Of a DNA stretch of 64,000 bases, positions 11,578 through 23,800 are shown in pieces; within the stretch, counting starts at the first letter, position 1, and the number at the start of each line of letters is the position of its first letter. The stretch is taken from contig CAKJVC010000068.1 of the NCBI GenBank assembly GCA_918026815.1, forward strand, positions 744,001 to 808,000, given 5' to 3'. A model generated the notes under the pieces. It ran no database searches, was not told where the DNA came from, and saw only the letters and a program-made list of their open reading frames with translations. The DNA comes from Chalara sp. BL73. Lineage: Eukaryota > Ascomycota > Leotiomycetes > Helotiales. Both the position numbers and the translations under genes were made by a program.

Positions 11578-13271
11578 TCAGCGTAACTTTCGACCACGAC
11601 TACTCGTGGCGCCTTCTCCAGTGTCTTGACGAGACATAGGAATGCCTCCCCCAACTTCACTGGGAACCCGCGACATGTCGTCGCCGCCTAATGGCGTAGC
11701 AAATCCATCTCGAACACTGCCCCGTATGCTGCTTTCTCTGAGGTTACTTTCTCGAACGTTGCTTCCTATGTAGCCTTTGTTTTCAGACTTCATGTAATAA
11801 ATCTGGTACCTACGAGGCGTGGCAACAGCCTCCAGCAGAGTTCGGCCTCCATTCTCCAGCTCAAGATTCTGCCCTTTGCCGTGTTGGTCATTGTATCTCC
11901 TTGCCTGTCGGATGATCTCTAGTTCGGACGCCAATTCCTCGGGAGTAAGACCGTTTGGCTGGTTGGCCGAGTCGCCTTTGATATAGCCCCTCTGCATTAC
12001 AGAGGCAAGAAGAGGAGGGAGCTTGGGAAGTTGTTTATTCAAAGAGAGCATATTTCCCGGATAATTGAGGTCGCTGATGACATCGATACCAAGCCCTGTA
12101 ACATAGTTGGGAGCCACGGCTCGTGTACTGCGAGTCGCATGTGAGTACTGTCGTTCCATAGAAACTCCACCAGGGGCCGACTCTTCATCATCGTCCATGT
12201 CGCCATTTGCGGCGATATCGTCGTTGCTCGAATCTGCCTTCCCATTAGGTGGACTATCGACATTATCGGAGTATGGTTGATGGCGCTGAATGTATGAATG
12301 TGCTGCAAGAGCAGCTGTGTTGTACGTCATAGCCAGCTCCTTCTCAGTGAATAACTTGTCAATGCTATAAAGGTTCGAGTCAACCTGTTGCGAAGTCAAG
12401 TCGCGTTTCTCCTGGGCCCATAGCGGTGTACTGGCTCCATTGTCAAGACGTTGGCGGGTTGGGGCCGGAGATTCGTCACTATCTGCTGCTTTGCGTTTTC
12501 GCTTTCCGCCCTCCGCTAAAGTCGCCAGATCCTCTGCATCGCGGCGATGTCGTGTTGCTCGTTTCCCGTGCAAACCACCCGGGCTAGCAGGATTAGCAAG
12601 ACCATACTGGCTAGGATGTAGAAGAAAAGCATTGCTATCGGCTATTTCGACAGTCTCTCTATCTCGGGAGAGTCTGTTCTTCTTGCTGATTACACTGTTT
12701 ATCAAGCGATCTCGCAGAGTACTCGACAATGCGCTATGCTCGTTCGCAGCAAGTCGCATTCTATAGGCATGTGTGGCATTGAGCTCGCTCATTTTGACTT
12801 CGTAATCTCTCTGCCAAAACACGATTAGATAAATAACAAGAAATAGTTGTGACATACCCTGTGAAGAGTCAATTCTCTGTCTCGATCCTCCATCGCATCA
12901 TTGACTTGGTTGGCAAAATCGGCGTACAGTTTACCCGCTCGAGATGGAGGCGCAACGACTGTGCGCATGTTCTTAATACTGTCTAAAACCATATCATCGA
13001 TGTCCTCGCCCTGGTCCTTCAAAGGCCGTTGGCCATAGGCATCAGCTTCCATAATCAGATTCATATCAATCTGAATAGCCTGAAGCTGTTCCCTGTAATG
13101 TATGTCCTTGCTCTGCGAGAATCTTGTTATGAGCTCTTCGAGACGATCTGCGAGCATAGTCCGACGTTTGTCTCGCTTTGAGATGGGAGGAGGGGAATTG
13201 GTATGGTGTCTATCGACTCTGTGCGAGCCGCCCATTGTAGGGGATCTTGGAGGAGACGGACTGGTTGCCAT
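11578..13271 (-). CDS. SDS3: Sds3-like subunit of the Rpd3L histone deacetylase complex
   Basis: Two exons, 13271-12858 and 12810-11578, encode 548 residues; the 47-nt intron (GTATGT..GCAG) is phase 0 and joins TLHR to RDYEVK. Residues about 35-70 (RTMLADRLEELITRF followed by HYREQLQAIQIDMN) and the following helix are the Sds3/BRMS1-type coiled coil that dimerises and contacts Sin3. The second exon begins with a charged helix carrying HSALSSTLRDRLINSV, followed by nuclear-type basic patches (RKRK). The rest is low complexity with Ser/Asp-rich and Ser/Arg-rich stretches. Fungal Sds3-like proteins of this size are known in filamentous ascomycetes. Its role is transcriptional repression in the nucleus through the Sin3-Rpd3 complex. 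The ATG at 13271 (MATSPSPP) is the first in frame; the frame is open further upstream but without an ATG. Confidence 0.8.
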
Positions 13272-15518
13272 TGCGGGCACTGTATAACTAGTGCGCAACT
13301 TTGATGGTCCGCACAAATGTGAGGAGGATATGTAATGTTTTCCGCTTGTGTTGGATTGGATTGAAGTTCTGAATACTGGTCGGGGTTCGAAGATTGTCAA
13401 AGTTGATGTAGAGGGGTCAGAAGGCCAAAAGGACGAACGAAAATATTGATTCTATAGGCATGTGTTAAAACAATAGCAGTATTGCAGTTCTGGCAGAAGC
13501 ATAACAACAAGCTACGGGTGCGGTAAGTATTGTTACTGTCACAATCATCAACGGACCTTACTTCTTCAGTTAATTCAGCCGTCCCTATTGTTGTCCCATC
13601 ATGTGGATTCAGTGCTACCGAAGCTAAAAGTTAATATGCACTTTCATTGGCTCATATAAGCCGATCCCACGCCAAGACTCAGCCTTGTGGTAGCCTTGGG
13701 CATCCTCTACAGCCTTGCTTTTCGGCTGCAAGGATGTCGTACAAGTGATACTATACTTTTGATTACAATACTCCCTATTCTTAGGGGCGATTCTTCACTA
13801 GATTATATGTAATAAATTGTACGCCATAAGTTTTCAACCTATATGGCTCAATTTCATAAGATAGCCAGGCTCGAGAGCTCACAATAAAGTCGAGTATGTA
13901 CGAATCCAAGGTCCAAGGTGAAGGAGAAATGGGAACTGTGACTGATCCTATTCTAGGACCGGGAAAGCTCACTAGCAGGATAACTATTCTCATGAAGGGC
14001 CCTCCCAAGCACACTCCCAACTATGGATGCTCTGACGACAATGTATGTTGAGCGGACATTAAAGAAGTATGGCTTTGTCAAGTTTGATCTGCCACAGCTA
14101 TAGAGACCGTTAATTGAGGAGTTTTCCGGGTGGTTTCGCATTCAATTCCAAATATTTCAAAGCAAACTCCTTTGCAGTTTTGGTGTGGTGCTACCAGATA
14201 CCCTTTCAGTATATCTGTCCATCAATAGCTCGCGGAACTTCAAGTGCTGTACAAGTCAAGGACCAATATTCTTGATATTGACTAACCTGAGTTCGAGATA
14301 ACTTTGCACTAAGGTTGCAATCATAGATTTTATAATATCAGTGATCAATAGAGTATATATAAAAGAGTTCTAGGCAAGTTGTACAGCTGCACTTGTAAAG
14401 TATAGTCCAAGATCTTAATAAACTATCATTTCTGTTCACTAATTGAAGGAATAGCCAGGGATCCATATCGAAACGAACAGAGACCGAACTCCAAAATCTG
14501 TACTGGACAGCCAATTAATTGCAATGAAATAATCCATTTCCACTTGAGATACCTTAAGAAGATACCTTCAGAAGCATAAGCTTGAGTAATCTAACATAAG
14601 ATTAGAGCACAATCTTGATATGCAGAGCCAGTTTCTACAGAATAAAATCCCCCCGGACCATTCTATCTCTAAGGAATCTTATGTAAAGCTAGTTCGGAAT
14701 AGAATAGAAACATGGTAATAAGGCAGCACAGCGAAGCTGATATGATTTTATTCTTGACTATTTATACGAATATATCAAAATAATTTGGTACATTGAACAT
14801 AATGACATAAGTCGGGCTTTTCCATATTGCACGATCTTGCCATAAACTCTGGATTGTGGATTCTGAAGAGCTTTTGCGGTCATGGTGCGAGGACGAACAG
14901 TTGGTCAGATATAAGAATGGCCGCGTTAAATTACACTTGCAGGACAATTATCCGGTACAGAAATTTTGAGAAGGAGCTGAAAGTAGGCAGAAGCTTCGAT
15001 TTAGCTTATGAGAATTGTACCTATATAAACTGTGTGGTTTTATATTTGGACTGTAAACTTGTGGTTAGTATTCCTAACTTGGAGTGGAGAACCAAAACAC
15101 AAGCTCGTTGGCATGTCGTGTCTGGCTACCTCTGGTAGGAGACTTCGTGTACTCTTGCAGAAAAGGCTGAAATATTCTCCTGGAGTTGCCTTCCCATGAA
15201 TTGTTCCCAACGTCGATAAGCCTTGTGATTCTGCGGAATATCTGATAAGAAGCTATTGGCATGTAGCGTACCAAGCATGCAAACATGGGGGAAGTCAATG
15301 ACCTGGGATCTGGTAAGATATTGGAACCCACCTCGTTCGATGCATTATGCAAAAGAGCCTAACATACAATTTGCATATGCACTTTACTAGTACCATGATA
15401 CTGGATGGGCAGACAGGGATGATTCTTCAAAAGGAAATTAGAGGTCACCCAAGGAGTTCGTACATAATTCGATAAGTGGCCTGACCTCCCATCAGATAAA
15501 GCAACGTCGCATATGAAC
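13272..15518. other. Intergenic AT-rich region
   Basis: About 2.2 kb holding the SDS3 promoter at its left end and the 3' flank of MOD5 at its right end. From about 13730 to 14800 it is distinctly AT-rich, with many short stops in all frames. It could be an old degenerated (RIP-like) insertion, but no terminal repeats or protein remnants are recognisable. Confidence 0.4.
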
Positions 15519-17012
15519 TCAGTTTGAGCCCACTGTCGCAGAGTCGTTGCCGTCACCAGGAGCAGGTCTTTCATGGGCCATTCCTATTTTCCCTTTCTTG
15601 ACTATGCGGCGATGGGTACGACTTTTGAGATGACTCTGCCATTGTTCCTCTGTCACCACAATTGTATGACAGAGATCGCACTCCCGGCGAGTGGATGGAT
15701 CTGGACTCTCGTTTGGCAGTTCTGGATTCAATAACCGCTTAGCAGAATTTGACATCTCACTTGGCTTTTGAAGCTGTTGGCCAGTCAAGAAAGATTCGGT
15801 CAATTCAAGTGCAGGCTTCAAGACTGAATCTGACCAGTCGTCTTGGTTAGTACCATCCAAGAGGTACAAGCTATTCAGGGAATTCTGCTCTGATAGAGCC
15901 GCGATCAGCTTGCGACGAATCCATCGATTCTGTCGTTGAGCATATTGCCGTGTGGCAGATTTCACTCGTTCAATAGACTGACTTAACAGTTCCTCGACAT
16001 GATTTGGAGATTCGGATCCACTTTCGAGAGCAGCAAGGTATGGCACAAACTCTTTCCACCCGATTGATACCCAGATACCTCGTCCTTGGTCAACTTCAAC
16101 TTCATCCTTCAACTTAGCTTGAAGAAATACATTCATGGACTTGACTTCAGCTAGGAGACCCGAGTCCATCATTTTATCTACCCGGTTGTCTAGTCTCTTT
16201 TTGAGAACCTCAGGTTCAGAGTAAACCCAAAACAATAGTGTAGACTTGAGTTGTTTTGACTCTGGCGAAAGCTCTTTGTCTGCTAGTAGTGTGGTATTTT
16301 GGCGCAAGAACCTGTTTTCTTTCTGTAAACCATAGACTTCAGATGCTTTTCGTCCTGTAAGGAGGAATATCTCTAGCGACCGTCGTATCTTTCTTCTATC
16401 ATTTGGATGCCATCGATCAGCCATTATAGGGTCTACTTCTTTCAATTTTTGTAACATTGTATCAGTCGACCCAATGAGTATGGGAAACTTGTTCTCGATC
16501 TCTTGGGTTGATAGTTCTGGTGCAACATCCGCTTCCATTTGTGCTTCCTGTTCGGCCACAAGAGAATCCTCGAACAAGAGTGATTGGGTATAGTAATGTG
16601 TGCCTCCCACGAGAATTGGTAGTCGATTCCTTGAGCGTATCTCTTTTATTATCCTGCCAGCGTTTCTCTTGAAAATGCCCACCCTCCATGGTTCCTCATC
16701 GTGCGATATGAACCCTAGTAAGTGGTGGGGAATTCCATTCTGCTCTTGAACAGTAACTTTATTGGTGATTATAGGCAGACCATCATACATCTGCATAGCA
16801 TCTCCATTAATGACTTCGCCGTTGAATCGGGTTGCTAAATCTATGGCAAGCTATAACGCGAATTAGTCAACGCAATGCAAGGCTGAGAGCTGATATACCT
16901 GTGACTTGCCAGTACCTGTTGCGCCTAGAACTACAATCAGCGGATTTTGGGTGGGGAACGATCGTTCCGCCATGATTGCTTGTCTATAGAACTGCCATAT
17001 CCTATGAAGCAT
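15519..17012 (-). CDS. MOD5: tRNA dimethylallyltransferase (A37 isopentenylation)
   Basis: Two exons, 17012-16899 and 16850-15519, encode 481 residues; the intron is 48 nt. The enzyme transfers a dimethylallyl group from DMAPP to A37 of tRNAs reading UNN codons. Motifs seen are the P-loop GATGTGKSQ, GEVINGDAMQMYDGLPIITNK, the DMAPP/tRNA contact region GGTHYYTQSLLFED, and HPNDRRKIRRSLEIF. Near the C-terminus is a C2H2 finger of the matrin/U1-like type (CDLC..H..H), as in eukaryotic MOD5. Two in-frame ATGs are present, M1 (17012) and M14 (16973). The 13 residues between them are basic and hydrophobic, like a mitochondrial presequence; yeast MOD5 uses two starts the same way. The gene is divergent from SEC61, with 501 bp between them. 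Confidence 0.95.
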
Positions 17013-17513
17013 GATCCATTAATATCATATTTCAAGCTTGACCTTGTCGCGCTGCAAAGCATGTAGTTTTTGTGCATTTGGTCTTCCAGACTCGCTTAGT
17101 TTAATTTAGTTCATCCGATCCGATTCAACAAAAAAAGCAGCAAGGACAATCGTATGAGTGAAATAAGTTAGGACTGATGCACATTAATCCAACTGAATGA
17201 GCTGATGAATTCTAATTAGATAGACCGTTGAAGAAATTAACTTCTCGCGCAAACTGGAGTCAATAAGGTTTGTTAGCTTGCCTGTTCAAGTTAGGCTGGG
17301 GCTCTACCTCTGAGCCAATGAGGCTGAGGCCACATAGTATCTAAAGCGATTTCTCCACCACAAGCTAGGAGATCTGTTCGTTATAATTGCTTCGGACACA
17401 TCACCACACGACCACAAAATCAACCCGAACACCTCAGAATTTCTTTCCGTCGCTCCTTATCATCATCTAATTCAATTCCACGTCTGTGAGGTTAGCAAAG
17501 ACAACCCGCCAAG
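17013..17513. promoter_or_regulatory. Divergent promoter region between MOD5 and SEC61
   Basis: The two genes start back to back 501 bp apart. The SEC61 side has a pyrimidine-rich leader (about 17395-17490), typical of highly expressed fungal genes. No specific binding site is certain. Confidence 0.5.
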
Positions 17514-19066
17514 ATGAGTGGCCGTAAGTTCGATGCCCACAGTGTCTGCAGTCGCGACAGCATGGACAAAATAGCTAATAGAATTGTTCACAGTTCGATT
17601 CCTCGATCTCATCAAACCCTTCTCCCCAATCCTTCCTGAGGTCCAACAACCCGAGGGCAAGGTGGCCTTCAATCAAAAATTGATGTGGACGGGCTTGACA
17701 CTGTTAATATTTTTGGTTATGAGCCAAATGCCTCTCTACGGCATTGTGTCATCAGACAGTTCAGATCCAGTCTACTGGCTGCGTATGATGATGGCAAGTA
17801 ATAGGGGAACTCTGATGGAACTTGGTATCACTCCGATTGTGTCTTCCGGCATGGTCTTTCAACTTCTCGCTGGTACACACTTGATTGATGTAAACCTCGA
17901 CTTGAAATCGGACCGTGAGCTCTACCAGACTGCGCAAAAACTCTTCGCTGTTATCTTGTCTATGGGACAAGCTACTGTCTATGTCTTCACTGGGCTTTAT
18001 GGTCAACCATCGGATCTTGGCGCGGGTATTGTCTTCCTCCTCATCCTTCAATTGGTCGTCGCAGGGTTGATCGTCATTCTCCTCGATGAGCTTCTTCAAA
18101 AGGGATATGGTCTTGGAAGCGGTATTTCGCTTTTCATCGCCACCAACATCTGCGAGTCTATTGTCTGGAAGGCGTTTTCTCCAACGACCATCAACACTGG
18201 TCGTGGCCCAGAGTTTGAAGGTGCTGTTATCGCGCTCTTCCACCTCTTGTTCACATGGCCAAACAAGCAACGTGCTCTCCACGAAGCTTTCTACAGACAA
18301 AACCTTCCCAACATCATGAACCTCCTTGCGACTCTTGCTGTCTTCGCCGCGGTGATCTACCTCCAAGGATTCCGTGTTGAGATCCCAGTCAAGTCCTCCC
18401 GCCAACGTGGTGCTCGTGGATCTTATCCCGTCCGTCTATTCTACACCTCCAACATGCCTATCATGCTGCAGTCAGCTCTTTCCTCAAATGTCTTCCTTAT
18501 CAGCCAAATGCTGTACTCGCGCTTCTCTGATAACCTGCTGGTTCAACTCTTCGGCGTTTGGGAGCCCAAGGAGGGATCTCCCCAACTCTTCGCGGTCTCT
18601 GGTCTTGCATACTACATGTCTCCACCATTGAACTTCACTGATGCGGTTCTGGACCCCATCCACACTGCCGTTTACATTGCCTACATGCTCGTTGCATGCG
18701 CTGTCTTCTCCAAGACCTGGATCGAGGTTTCTGGATCTAGCCCAAGAGATGTCGCAAAGCAGCTTAAGGATCAAGGTCTTGTTATGGCCGGTCACAGAGA
18801 GCAGAGCATGTACAAGGAGCTCAAGCGCATCATTCCTACCGCAGCTGCCTTCGGTGGCGCATGCATTGGCGCTCTCTCTGTTGCAAGCGACTTGATCGGC
18901 GCGCTTGGATCAGGCACTGGTATTCTATTGGCAGTCACGTAAGTTATCCTTCAAAACTGTAAATATACTAGCTCTAATAATCCCTAGCATCATCTACGGA
19001 TACTTTGAAATTGCTGCGAAGGAGGGCGATATGGGTGGAATGGGCAAGGGTATGATTATGGGATAA
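17514..19066 (+). CDS. SEC61: Sec61 alpha subunit, protein translocation channel
   Basis: Three exons (17514-17523, 17594-18938, 18988-19066) encode 477 residues, the normal size for Sec61 alpha. Exon 1 is only 10 nt, giving MSG plus one base; the start is fixed by GTAAGT and by the [14 protein letters not shown]-terminus typical of the family. About ten hydrophobic segments are evident. Conserved SecY/Sec61 landmarks include the plug region ([15 protein letters not shown]), [18 protein letters not shown] (TM5 region), the ribosome-docking loop [16 protein letters not shown], and the C-terminal YFEIAAKEG. The protein forms the ER membrane channel for co- and post-translational secretion. No anomalies were found. 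Confidence 0.97.
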
Positions 19067-20818
19067 GGTGAAATCTCAAAAGTCCTTATACTTCCTCATA
19101 TAGAATGCATAAAAGAAAAGCGTGGGCGGAGCAGATCGAGGAGGAGCGTGTTTTTCGATCTTGTAACACCAGGGCACATGGAGCAGGGAGCAGGATGGAC
19201 AAAATAAAAGTGCATTGTGTGCCAGGACGGAGCTGTCTATTAATTTAGATAGAAGAAATCCGTATGTATTTATTCAAGCTTCGCACGCATCGTCTACTAT
19301 GTCGTGACTTGTGATTGTGACAATGCTCAGAGCCGAACACTCTCCCTTTCGCAAAAGTCCAGATAGCCTCGCCCCAGGTTGCAAAGCTTGTCGAGGTCAA
19401 GCTTATTTTCATGTGCTAGTCTATTATGACGGCTTTTGAGCTAGTATATCTCGTTCTGACTCACAGGCCCGTCCAGCAATTCCTCCGACAAATGATTTGC
19501 TTACTGTCTAGTGATTACGATGCAGATCACTTGTTAGCATTGAAGCATGGCTCTTTCTGCCTAGGTAAAAGGCTATCTTGTGACCCCATCTTCGAAAGTC
19601 ATTCCCGTCATGATTGGACAATATTCATCCAATCGGTAGCAATGGAGGCGTTGGCGAGACATGCACCAGGGCGATGGTTGCCTTCGAATGCTTCTAGCTC
19701 GGCATGCTCACAAGCGGCACGAATTGCGTGCCTTGTACTTTATGCTAACAATGGGCCATTTTTCACCTACCTGCTTACTCAAAAGCGGTGTGCGCCATAA
19801 AAAAAGAGATTTTGTTTAAATTGCATGAAGAGTCATACAACGGGCTTCACGCGGTTACTCAGGTAGGTAACGCCTGGTTGCCTTGCGGTACTAAGCTTTG
19901 AGGCGCTGCTGCTTGGGCCAACGATTTAACGTCACTCGGAAGCAGATAAGATTCAAATGTTGAACCTTTTATTAGCCTTTGAACGTGACAGCAGGCCCTT
20001 TGGTTGTTATTACTGTACAAAGGTATTCTGGCCCGAGCGACAAATGTTCCCCTGCATGGGGGGGATTCCCTATGTTGCTCTGATTGCCTAAGGGTATGGG
20101 ATGTTCACGAGCCTGTACTTAGAATACGATCAACAGTTTTTAACGAACGGGACAGCCTCGAAGTTGCTGCCTCCCTTGCGAGAAGGGCGATATATAATTC
20201 TCCCCTCCACTGTTAGGGGAAGCACAAATCAGGATGAATGGATTGAATGTTGTTGTTTCTCTAGCTTGCAATTATAATGCTCTCTCACACTCTCTCACTC
20301 ACACACACACTCTCTCTCTCTCACCCTCCCGTCCCAGCGTTTTCCCCATGCCAAGCACTGGTATCTCCTTCCCAATCTGGTTGATCAGTATCATGTTTCC
20401 GCTTTCTAGGTCTGACTCAAAAAGTACTGTATGTGGGCTTGGCATTGACCCCACCATGGAGCTTTTCCATTACAGCGGGTTAATGTACAATTACAGCTAG
20501 CTAAATTGAAACCCTACTTCTCTCAAAGTACGAAGTAAGGTGTGTATTTAGGGCCCATGCCAGCAATCTATTAGCCCCATCAAAACCTCAGTAGCTAGTC
20601 TCCTCCTTGGCAGTCTCTGAACTCTATTATCGCGTTGTTAAGCTTAAAAAAAAACATTTGTCCCATCTTGCCTCTCTTCCTTCTACCTTCAGGACAACCG
20701 TTCTCATCTCTTGGAGTGTGGTAATTCATAATCGTATGGCCGTGCACATACTCATCAAGCGAGCGCCATTGATTTCAGTTTGATCCAAGTTTGTCTCAAA
20801 TTGCCCCTCCATTGCACA
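19067..20818. other. Intergenic region with CT microsatellite
   Basis: About 1.75 kb between SEC61 and the ABC transporter. A simple CT/CA-rich tract lies at about 20280-20326. One ATG-initiated frame of 124 codons (19426-19800) has no recognisable domain, and I do not call it a gene. The right end is the promoter and leader of the ABC transporter. Confidence 0.45.
20280..20326. repeat. CT/CA microsatellite
   Basis: A run of CTCTCACACTCTCTCACTCAC followed by CACACA and CTCTCT units, visible directly. It lies about 500 bp upstream of the ABC transporter start and may be part of its promoter or leader. Confidence 0.85.
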
Positions 20819-23800
20819 ATGCTGGGACGCTGCGACGGACCTGTATGGGTTGTTGACGACATAGCAAATTGTGTACAACGAGAGTAAGATTGACCTCGGG
20901 CTGACATAAAACACCGTGCTGACAATTCTAATAGCTACTTCAAAGTATTATTTCCATTAATTGCCATTGGCATATCTTCAACCCTTCTCATATCTCAAGC
21001 TATACAACGAAGAGTCAAATTAAAACGAAGCTCAAAATACAAACCCATTCCGATCGAGCCAGGTGCCAGTTCCTGGTTCAATGGCGCAGAACATGACACT
21101 GGGGCAGATGGTGAAGATGATGAAGCCTTGACCTTTAATGGCGGCAGGCTAGCTTTAGCAAAAACAACAACAAAGGGATCCGTTGCTGCCGTCGATGCTC
21201 CACGTGCTCAATACACATTGCTGGTTATTGAAATTTCTGCCATTGCTGCTGTGCTTGCCATCAATATCGCCGCGCTGATTTTACATTCATATGGGTCCAA
21301 GGGAACACTTGCTACAATTGCGGGCATAGTAACATGGACATACGTGCTGCTGATCGCAAGTCTAAGACTTTCATTGTCGAGTACACGGTGGAGGATTCCG
21401 CATCTATGGAACCATACGGCTACTATATATACTGTTCTTTGGGTCTCTTCCCTCGTCATTTTCCGATCTGCGATAATTCATCCACGTTCTGGAACTGCCC
21501 AAGTCCTTGTCATCACTGAATTTGCCTTGATTTCCCTTCTCTTTGGAATCGCAATTTCAACCAGAAAGGGGAACAAGCTTGTTGTGTTAGAATGGGAAGG
21601 AGACATCGAGCCGTCCAGAGAACCACTAGCAAGTCTGTTCTCTATCGCCACATTCAGCTGGGTGGATGCAATTGTTTGGCAAGGCTACAAGAAAACCTTT
21701 GAGCTAGCAGAAGTATGGAACCTTGCGCCAAAGGATAAGGCAGCATCTGTCCTCTCAGACTACCGCCAACTGAAAAAGACTACCGCCTTAGCATGGCATC
21801 TTATGAGGTACTTCAAAGGAATGCTAATAGTCCAATGCTCTTACGCTGTTTTCTCAGGGCTCTTCACATTTGCTCCTACACTTCTCCTAAAGGCCATACT
21901 AGAATATATTGAGGATCCAGACACGGCGCCACGGAATGTGATCTGGCTTTATGTAATCTTACTTTCCTTTACGGATATTCTTCGCTCATTGGCAGATGGG
22001 CAAGCACTTTGGATTGGACGTAAAATCTGTATAAAGTTGAGAGCGATCATCATTGGCGAGATTTACGCAAAGGCACTTCGACGAAAAGCAGCTGCTGGAG
22101 GCGACACCACGCTTGGCGACAAGAAGGATAAGGCTGATGCTGCTGATGCTAATGTCAAAGCTGCTAAGCCCAGCCTGATAAAGAAGCTTGCTGGAATCAT
22201 TAAAAAGGAGGAGAAGAAACCTTCACCCGAGCCAGCCGAACCAACTGAGTCGACGCCTCCTCCCACCGGAGCAGACCCTACGGAGAAGGGAGGCTCGGAT
22301 GAGCAAGTAAATGTTGGAACCATCATTAATCTCATGTCTGTCGACTCCTTCAAGCTCAGCGAAATCACTGCCTACTTACACTTTCTCTTTGCCGCTGCTC
22401 CTACACAACTCATTGTGGCCATCTATCTGCTGTACCGAATCTTAGGGCTCAGTAGCATTCCTGGACTAGTTGTGATGTTAGTTCTCTTGCCGGTTAACAT
22501 TCTATTTGCGCGTGCCTTTGGCAGAGCTCAAAAGAAAATTATGGCTGCGACTGACAAACGCATCCACACCACGAATGAGATCCTTCAGAATATCCGAATC
22601 ATCAAGTACTTTGCATGGGAACACCGTTTCAGCAAAATTGTTGATGAGAAGCGGAGAGATGAACTCAAGTCACTCCGACACAAGTATATTATTTGGGCAT
22701 TCGCGGTTGCAGTCTGGAATACTGTACCGGTCATTATAACCTTCTTCTCATTCCTTGTCTATACTCTGGTTGAGAAAAAGCCATTGTACCCCTCAACAGC
22801 ATTCACTGCCATTTCGCTGTTCAATATTCTGCGGGTTCCTCTTGATCAATTGGGTGATATGATCGCCCATGTACAGGAGTCTAAAGTCTCTGTTGATCGT
22901 ATTGAAGAATTTTTGAATGAAGAGGAGACCGGAAAATATACACAACTGAAGCACGACAATGTTGACGAAGAAGGTAATAAGATCATTGGTTTCAAGAATG
23001 CTACTTTCTCTTGGGGTGGGAAAGAGAAGTCGGATGAAGACGTTTCTGATGCCTTCCGACTGATGGATATTGATGTCAAATTTGAGATCGGCCATCTGAA
23101 TATTGTCGCCGGTCCTACTGGATCTGGAAAGACTTCTCTATTGATGGCTCTTCTCGGCGAAATGACCATCATTAAAGGCCAAGTATTCTTGCCTGGAGGG
23201 TACAGTCGTGAGGATGTTCAACCTGATCCTGAGACTGGCTTAACTGAAACCGTGGCATATTGTGCCCAGCAAGCCTGGCTTGTTAATGCGAGCATCAAAG
23301 ACAATATTCTGTTTGCCGCACCATTTGATGAACAGAGATACAAAGACGTCATTGTTGCTTGTGCCTTGGAGCGTGACCTGGAAATCTTAGATGCGGGCGA
23401 GGAGACTTTGGTTGGTGAGAAGGGTATCACACTATCAGGAGGGCAGAAACAACGTATATCTCTTGCCAGAGCGCTATACTCGAACTCAAAGCATATGCTT
23501 CTCGACGATTGCTTAAGTGCAGTCGACTCCCACACAGCAAAATGGATCTTTGACAATTGCATACGAGGCCCTCTTATGCGTGACCGGACATGCATCTTGG
23601 TCACACATAATTTGGCGCTATGCGTGCCGCAATCAAGATATGTCGTTTATCTTGACAATGGAAAAGTGGATATCCAAGGCTCAGCCGAGGAGGTTATTGC
23701 TTCAGGGAAGATTGGTGATGATGTTACTCAGAAATCCCGACCAGGCTCTTCATCCATATCAAGAATTCCTTCCAGAGTCCCATCTAGTGTTGGCGATGAG

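Noticed and set aside
13730..14800. AT-rich block suspected as RIP-degraded transposon
   Set aside because: No terminal repeats, target duplications or remnants of transposase or reverse transcriptase are visible.
19426..19800. 124-codon ATG-initiated frame downstream of SEC61
   Set aside because: No recognisable motif or flanking exon. It could be a species-specific gene, but I cannot support it.
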